DNA from: Bursaphelenchus xylophilus
Taxonomy: Eukaryota > Nematoda > Chromadorea > Rhabditida > Aphelenchoididae
Length of the DNA: 64,000 nt
Assembly: GCA_904066235.2 (NCBI GenBank)
Contig: CAJFCV020000001.1
Coordinates: 12,581,291 to 12,645,290 of the forward strand
Reading direction: 5' to 3'
Each line of letters begins with the position of its first letter. Within the stretch, counting starts at the first letter, position 1. Shown one piece after another: positions 58,901 to 64,000 of the stretch. The notes below the pieces were generated by a model. That model was not told the origin of the DNA and searched no databases. It worked only from the letters and a program-made list of their open reading frames with translations. Made by a program: the position numbers and the translations under genes.

Positions 58901-61900
58901 CAGAGTGTTTCGCCCAGTGTGGGCGTAGTTTGATTCCAAAAAAGCTGAAACTTGCCGTGCTAAAATCTTATGCGGTTACCTTTCGAATGGTATATGTCTT
59001 GTCAATTCACTCTGTCATCACTAATTGACCTTTTTTTAAAACCGGTGCCTAGTATAATATCAGAGTGTTTCGCCCAGTGTGGGCGTAGTTTGATTCCAAA
59101 AAAGCTGAAACTTGCCGTGCTAAAATCTTATGAGGTTACCTTTCGAATGGTATATGTCTTGTCAATTCACTCTGTCATCACTAATTGACCTTTTTTTAAA
59201 ACCGGTGCCTAGTATAATATCAGAGTGTTTCGCCCAGTGTGGGCGTAATTTGATTCCAAAAAAGCTGAAACTTGCCGTGCTAAAATCTCATGCCATTACC
59301 TTTCGAATGGTGTATGTCTTGTCAATTCACTCCGTCATCACTAATTGACCTTTTTTTAAAACCGGTGCCTAGTATAATATCAGAGTGTTTCGCCCAGTGT
59401 GGGCGTAATTTGATTCCAAAGAAGCTGAAACTTGCCGTGCTAAAATCTCATGCCATTACCTTTCGAATGGTGTATGTCTTGTCAATTCACTCCGTCATCA
59501 CTAATTGACCTTTTTTTAAAACCGGTGCCTAGTATAATATCAGAGTGTTTCGCCCAGTGTGGGCGTAGTTTGATTCCAAAAAAGCTGAAACTTGCCGTGC
59601 TAAAATCTCATGCGATTACCTTTCGAATGGTATATGTCTTGTCAATTCACTCTGTCATCACTAATTGACCTTTTTTTAAAACCGGTGCCTAGTATAATAT
59701 CAGAGTGTTTCGCCCAGTGTGGGCGTAATTTGATTCCAAAAAAGCTGAAACTTGCCGTGCTAAAATCTCATGCCATTACCTTTCGAATGGTGTATGTCTT
59801 GTCAATTCACTCCGTCATCACTAATTGACCTTTTTTTAAAACCGGTGCCTAGTATAATATCAGAGTGTTTCGCCCAGTGTGGGCGTAATTTGATTCCAAA
59901 GAAGCTGAAACTTGCCGTGCTAAAATCTCATGCCATTACCTTTCGAATGGTGTATGTCTTGTCAATTCACTCCGTCATCACTAATTGACCTTTTTTTAAA
60001 ACCGGTGCCTAGTATAATATCAGAGTGTTTCGCCCAGTGTGGGCGTAATTTGATTCCAAAAAAGCTGAAACTTGCCGTGCTAAAATCTCATGCCATTACC
60101 TTTCGAATGGTGTATGTCTTGTCAATTCACTCCGTCATCACTAATTGACCTTTTTTTAAAACCGGTGCCTAGTATAATATCAGAGTGTTTCGCCCAGTGT
60201 GGGCGTAATTTGATTCCAAAGAAGCTGAAACTTGCCGTGCTAAAATCTCATGCCATTACCTTTCGAATGGTGTATGTCTTGTCAATTCACTCCGTCATCA
60301 CTAATTGACCTTTTTTTAAAACCGGTGCCTAGTATAATATCAGAGTGTTTCGCCCAGTGTGGGCGTAATTTGATTCCAAAAAAGCTGAAACTTGCCGTGC
60401 TAAAATCTCATGCCATTACCTTTCGAATGGTGTATGTCTTGTCAATTCACTCCGTCATCACTAATTGACCTTTTTTTAAAACCGGTGCCTAGTATAATAT
60501 CAGAGTGTTTCGCCCAGTGTGGGCGTAATTTGATTCCAAAGAAGCTGAAACTTGCCGTGCTAAAATCTCATGCCATTACCTTTCGAATGGTGTATGTCTT
60601 GTCAATTCACTCTGTCATCACTAATTGACCTTTTTTTAAAACCGGTGCCTAGTATAATATCAGAGTGTTTCGCCCAGTGTGGGCGTAATTTGATTCCAAA
60701 AAAGCTGAAACTTGCCGTGCTAAAATCTCATGCCATTACCTTTCGAATGGTGTATGTCTTGTCAATTCACTCCGTCATCACTAATTGACCTTTTTTTAAA
60801 ACCGGTGCCTAGTATAATATCAGAGTGTTTCGCCCAGTGTGGGCGTAATTTGATTCCAAAGAAGCTGAAACTTGCCGTGCTAAAATCTCATGCCATTACC
60901 TTTCGAATGGTGTATGTCTTGTCAATTCACTCCGTCATCACTAATTGACCTTTTTTTAAAACCGGTGCCTAGTATAATATCAGAGTGTTTCGCCCAGTGT
61001 GGGCGTAATTTGATTCCAAAAAAGCTGAAACTTGCCGTGCTAAAATCTCATGCCATTACCTTTCGAATGGTGTATGTCTTGTCAATTCACTCCGTCATCA
61101 CTAATTGACCTTTTTTTAAAACCGGTGCCTAGTATAATATCAGAGTGTTTCGCCCAGTGTGGGCGTAATTTGATTCCAAAAAAGCTGAAACTTGCCGTGC
61201 TAAAATCTCATGCCATTACCTTTCGAATGGTGTATGTCTTGTCAATTCACTCCGTCATCACTAATTGACCTTTTTTTAAAACCGGTGCCTAGTATAATAT
61301 CAGAGTGTTTCGCCCAGTGTGGGCGTAATTTGATTCCAAAAAAGCTGAAACTTGCCGTGCTAAAATCTCATGCCATTACCTTTCGAATGGTGTATGTCTT
61401 GTCAATTCACTCCGTCATCACTAATTGACCTTTTTTTAAAACCGGTGCCTAGTATAATATCAGAGTGTTTCGCCCAGTGTGGGCGTAATTTGATTCCAAA
61501 AAAGCTGAAACTTGCCGTGCTAAAATCTCATGCCATTACCTTTCGAATGGTGTATGTCTTGTCAATTCACTCCGTCATCACTAATTGACCTTTTTTTAAA
61601 ACCGGTGCCTAGTATAATATCAGAGTGTTTCGCCCAGTGTGGGCGTAATTTGATTCCAAAGAAGCTGAAACTTGCCGTGCTAAAATCTCATGCCATTACC
61701 TTTCGAATGGTGTATGTCTTGTCAATTCACTCCGTCATCACTAATTGACCTTTTTTTAAAACCGGTGCCTAGTATAATATCAGAGTGTTTCGCCCAGTGT
61801 GGGCGTAATTTGATTCCAAAGAAGCTGAAACTTGCCGTGCTAAAATCTCATGCCATTACCTTTCGAATGGTGTATGTCTTGTCAATTCACTCCGTCATCA

Positions 61901-64000
61901 CTAATTGACCTTTTTTTAAAACCGGTGCCTAGTATAATATCAGAGTGTTTCGCCCAGTGTGGGCGTAATTTGATTCCAAAGAAGCTGAAACTTGCCGTGC
62001 TAAAATCTCATGCCATTACCTTTCGAATGGTGTATGTCTTGTCAATTCACTCCGTCATCACTAATTGACCTTTTTTTAAAACCGGTGCCTAGTATAATAT
62101 CAGAGTGTTTCGCCCAGTGTGGGCGTAATTTGATTCCAAAAAAGCTGAAACTTGCCGTGCTAAAATCTCATGCCATTACCTTTCGAATGGTGTATGTCTT
62201 GTCAATTCACTCCGTCATCACTAATTGACCTTTTTTTAAAACCGGTGCCTAGTATAATATCAGAGTGTTTCGCCCAGTGTGGGCGTAATTTGATTCCAAA
62301 AAAGCTGAAACTTGCCGTGCTAAAATCTCATGCCATTACCTTTCGAATGGTGTATGTCTTGTCAATTCACTCCGTCATCACTAATTGACCTTTTTTTAAA
62401 ACCGGTGCCTAGTATAATATCAGAGTGTTTCGCCCAGTGTGGGCGTAATTTGATTCCAAAGAAGCTGAAACTTGCCGTGCTAAAATCTCATGCCATTACC
62501 TTTCGAATGGTGTATGTCTTGTCAATTCACTCCGTCATCACTAATTGACCTTTTTTTAAAACCGGTGCCTAGTATAATATCAGAGTGTTTCGCCCAGTGT
62601 GGGCGTAATTTGATTCCAAAGAAGCTGAAACTTGCCGTGCTAAAATCTCATGCCATTACCTTTCGAATGGTGTATGTCTTGTCAATTCACTCCGTCATCA
62701 CTAATTGACCTTTTTTTAAAACCGGTGCCTAGTATAATATCAGAGTGTTTCGCCCAGTGTGGGCGTAATTTGATTCCAAAGAAGCTGAAACTTGCCGTGC
62801 TAAAATCTCATGCCATTACCTTTCGAATGGTGTATGTCTTGTCAATTCACTCCGTCATCACTAATTGACCTTTTTTTAAAACCGGTGCCTAGTATAATAT
62901 CAGAGTGTTTCGCCCAGTGTGGGCGTAATTTGATTCCAAAGAAGCTGAAACTTGCCGTGCTAAAATCTCATGCCATTACCTTTCGAATGGTGTATGTCTT
63001 GTCAATTCACTCCGTCATCACTAATTGACCTTTTTTTAAAACCGGTGCCTAGTATAATATCAGAGTGTTTCGCCCAGTGTGGGCGTAATTTGATTCCAAA
63101 AAAGCTGAAACTTGCCGTGCTAAAATCTCATGCCATTACCTTTCGAATGGTGTATGTCTTGTCAATTCACTCCGTCATCACTAATTGACCTTTTTTTAAA
63201 ACCGGTGCCTAGTATAATATCAGAGTGTTTCGCCCAGTGTGGGCGTAATTTGATTCCAAAAAAGCTGAAACTTGCCGTGCTAAAATCTCATGCCATTACC
63301 TTTCGAATGGTGTATGTCTTGTCAATTCACTCCGTCATCACTAATTGACCTTTTTTTAAAACCGGTGCCTAGTATAATATCAGAGTGTTTCGCCCAGTGT
63401 GGGCGTAATTTGATTCCAAAGAAGCTGAAACTTGCCGTGCTAAAATCTCATGCCATTACCTTTCGAATGGTGTATGTCTTGTCAATTCACTCCGTCATCA
63501 CTAATTGACCTTTTTTTAAAACCGGTGCCTAGTATAATATCAGAGTGTTTCGCCCAGTGTGGGCGTAATTTGATTCCAAAGAAGCTGAAACTTGCCGTGC
63601 TAAAATCTCATGCCATTACCTTTCGAATGGTGTATGTCTTGTCAATTCACTCCGTCATCACTAATTGACCTTTTTTTAAAACCGGTGCCTAGTATAATAT
63701 CAGAGTGTTTCGCCCAGTGTGGGCGTAATTTGATTCCAAAAAAGCTGAAACTTGCCGTGCTAAAATCTCATGCCATTACCTTTCGAATGGTGTATGTCTT
63801 GTCAATTCACTCCGTCATCACTAATTGACCTTTTTTTAAAACCGGTGCCTAGTATAATATCAGAGTGTTTCGCCCAGTGTGGGCGTAATTTGATTCCAAA
63901 GAAGCTGAAACTTGCCGTGCTAAAATCTCATGCCATTACCTTTCGAATGGTGTATGTCTTGTCAATTCACTCCGTCATCACTAATTGACCTTTTTTTAAA
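50000..64000 (+). repeat. 160-bp satellite array D (at least 83 monomers, continues beyond window)
   Basis: Begins like array C, with the same MITE in the first monomer, and runs to the right edge. In 52.2-54.5 kb an eight-monomer block repeats after 1,280 bp (the rare ACATTTCGAATGG variant at ~53,065 recurs at ~54,345). Variants of that block return again ~4.0 kb later (57.5-58.2 kb). One monomer near 56,430 has lost ~6 bp at its end. From ~59.9 kb on, monomers are highly uniform, differing mainly by CCAAAAAAGC versus CCAAAGAAGC, which alternate between 59.9 and 61.0 kb. Confidence 0.95.
50062..50738. mobile_element. 677-bp MITE in the first satellite monomer, array D
   Basis: Same insertion as in array C (44,727-45,401), with two single-base expansions in T runs and the same TATAATA flanks at 50,055-50,061 and 50,739-50,745. 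Confidence 0.8.

Noticed and set aside
23045..63988. Well over 150 overlapping 72-codon plus-strand reading frames (…FEWCMSCQFTPSSLIDLF…)
   Set aside because: They are the 160-bp satellite read in three frames (160 is 1 mod 3, so each frame crosses into the next monomer and overlaps its neighbour). Longer 100- and 125-codon versions occur only where a monomer has lost 1-2 bases. No start context, splice signal or frame conservation supports translation.
23061..64000. CRISPR array
   Set aside because: The repeats are contiguous 160-bp monomers without unique spacers, in a eukaryotic genome.

Overview
The window is eukaryotic and most likely from a nematode. The evidence is intron-rich genes with many short introns (34-81 nt), strong GTAAG donors and TTTTCAG/TTTTTAG acceptors, and conserved animal housekeeping proteins. 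The species cannot be fixed from the sequence.

Left third (1-13,400), ordinary gene space. (i) A ten-exon stretch of a BIG/ARFGEF-type Arf guanine-nucleotide exchange factor lies on the minus strand (start codon 8695). It reaches the left edge region and probably continues past it. (ii) A small five-exon minus-strand gene (10624 to 9595) encodes an HspQ/YccV-like (hemimethylated-DNA-binding family) domain behind an N-terminal hydrophobic segment. (iii) A six-exon plus-strand gene (11263-13372) encodes an AFG1/LACE1-type mitochondrial AAA ATPase, divergent from (ii). Introns and spacers hold fold-back elements and MITEs, including a hAT-like element with a perfect 8-bp target-site duplication.

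Middle (13,400-20,670), repeat-built sequence with splice signals. There are about three 350-bp GC-rich tandem units, each with its own intron, then about four ~500-bp tandem units each holding an exon-like block and an A/G-rich tract, plus a 1.1-kb inverted repeat with a younger MITE inside. The splice signals all point along the plus strand. No protein family is recognisable; this may be a fast-evolving or non-coding transcription unit.

Right two thirds (20,668-64,000), a four-copy compound macro-repeat. Each copy (A, B, C, D) is a conserved block of 2.39 kb (A, B) or 3.18 kb (C, D) followed by an array of a 160-bp satellite: about 35, 65, 9 and at least 83 monomers. The last array runs off the right edge. 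The size difference is explained by a 792-bp fold-back element with tRNA-like A/B boxes, inserted in C and D only with a 3-bp duplication. A and B preserve the empty site. C and D also share a 675-bp MITE in their first satellite monomer. The borders of the arrays are conserved, so the block and its satellite appear to have been amplified together. Arrays also contain higher-order repeats of 5, 6, 8 and 15 monomers. There is no credible protein gene in this part; the repeated 72-codon reading frames are by-products of the satellite.
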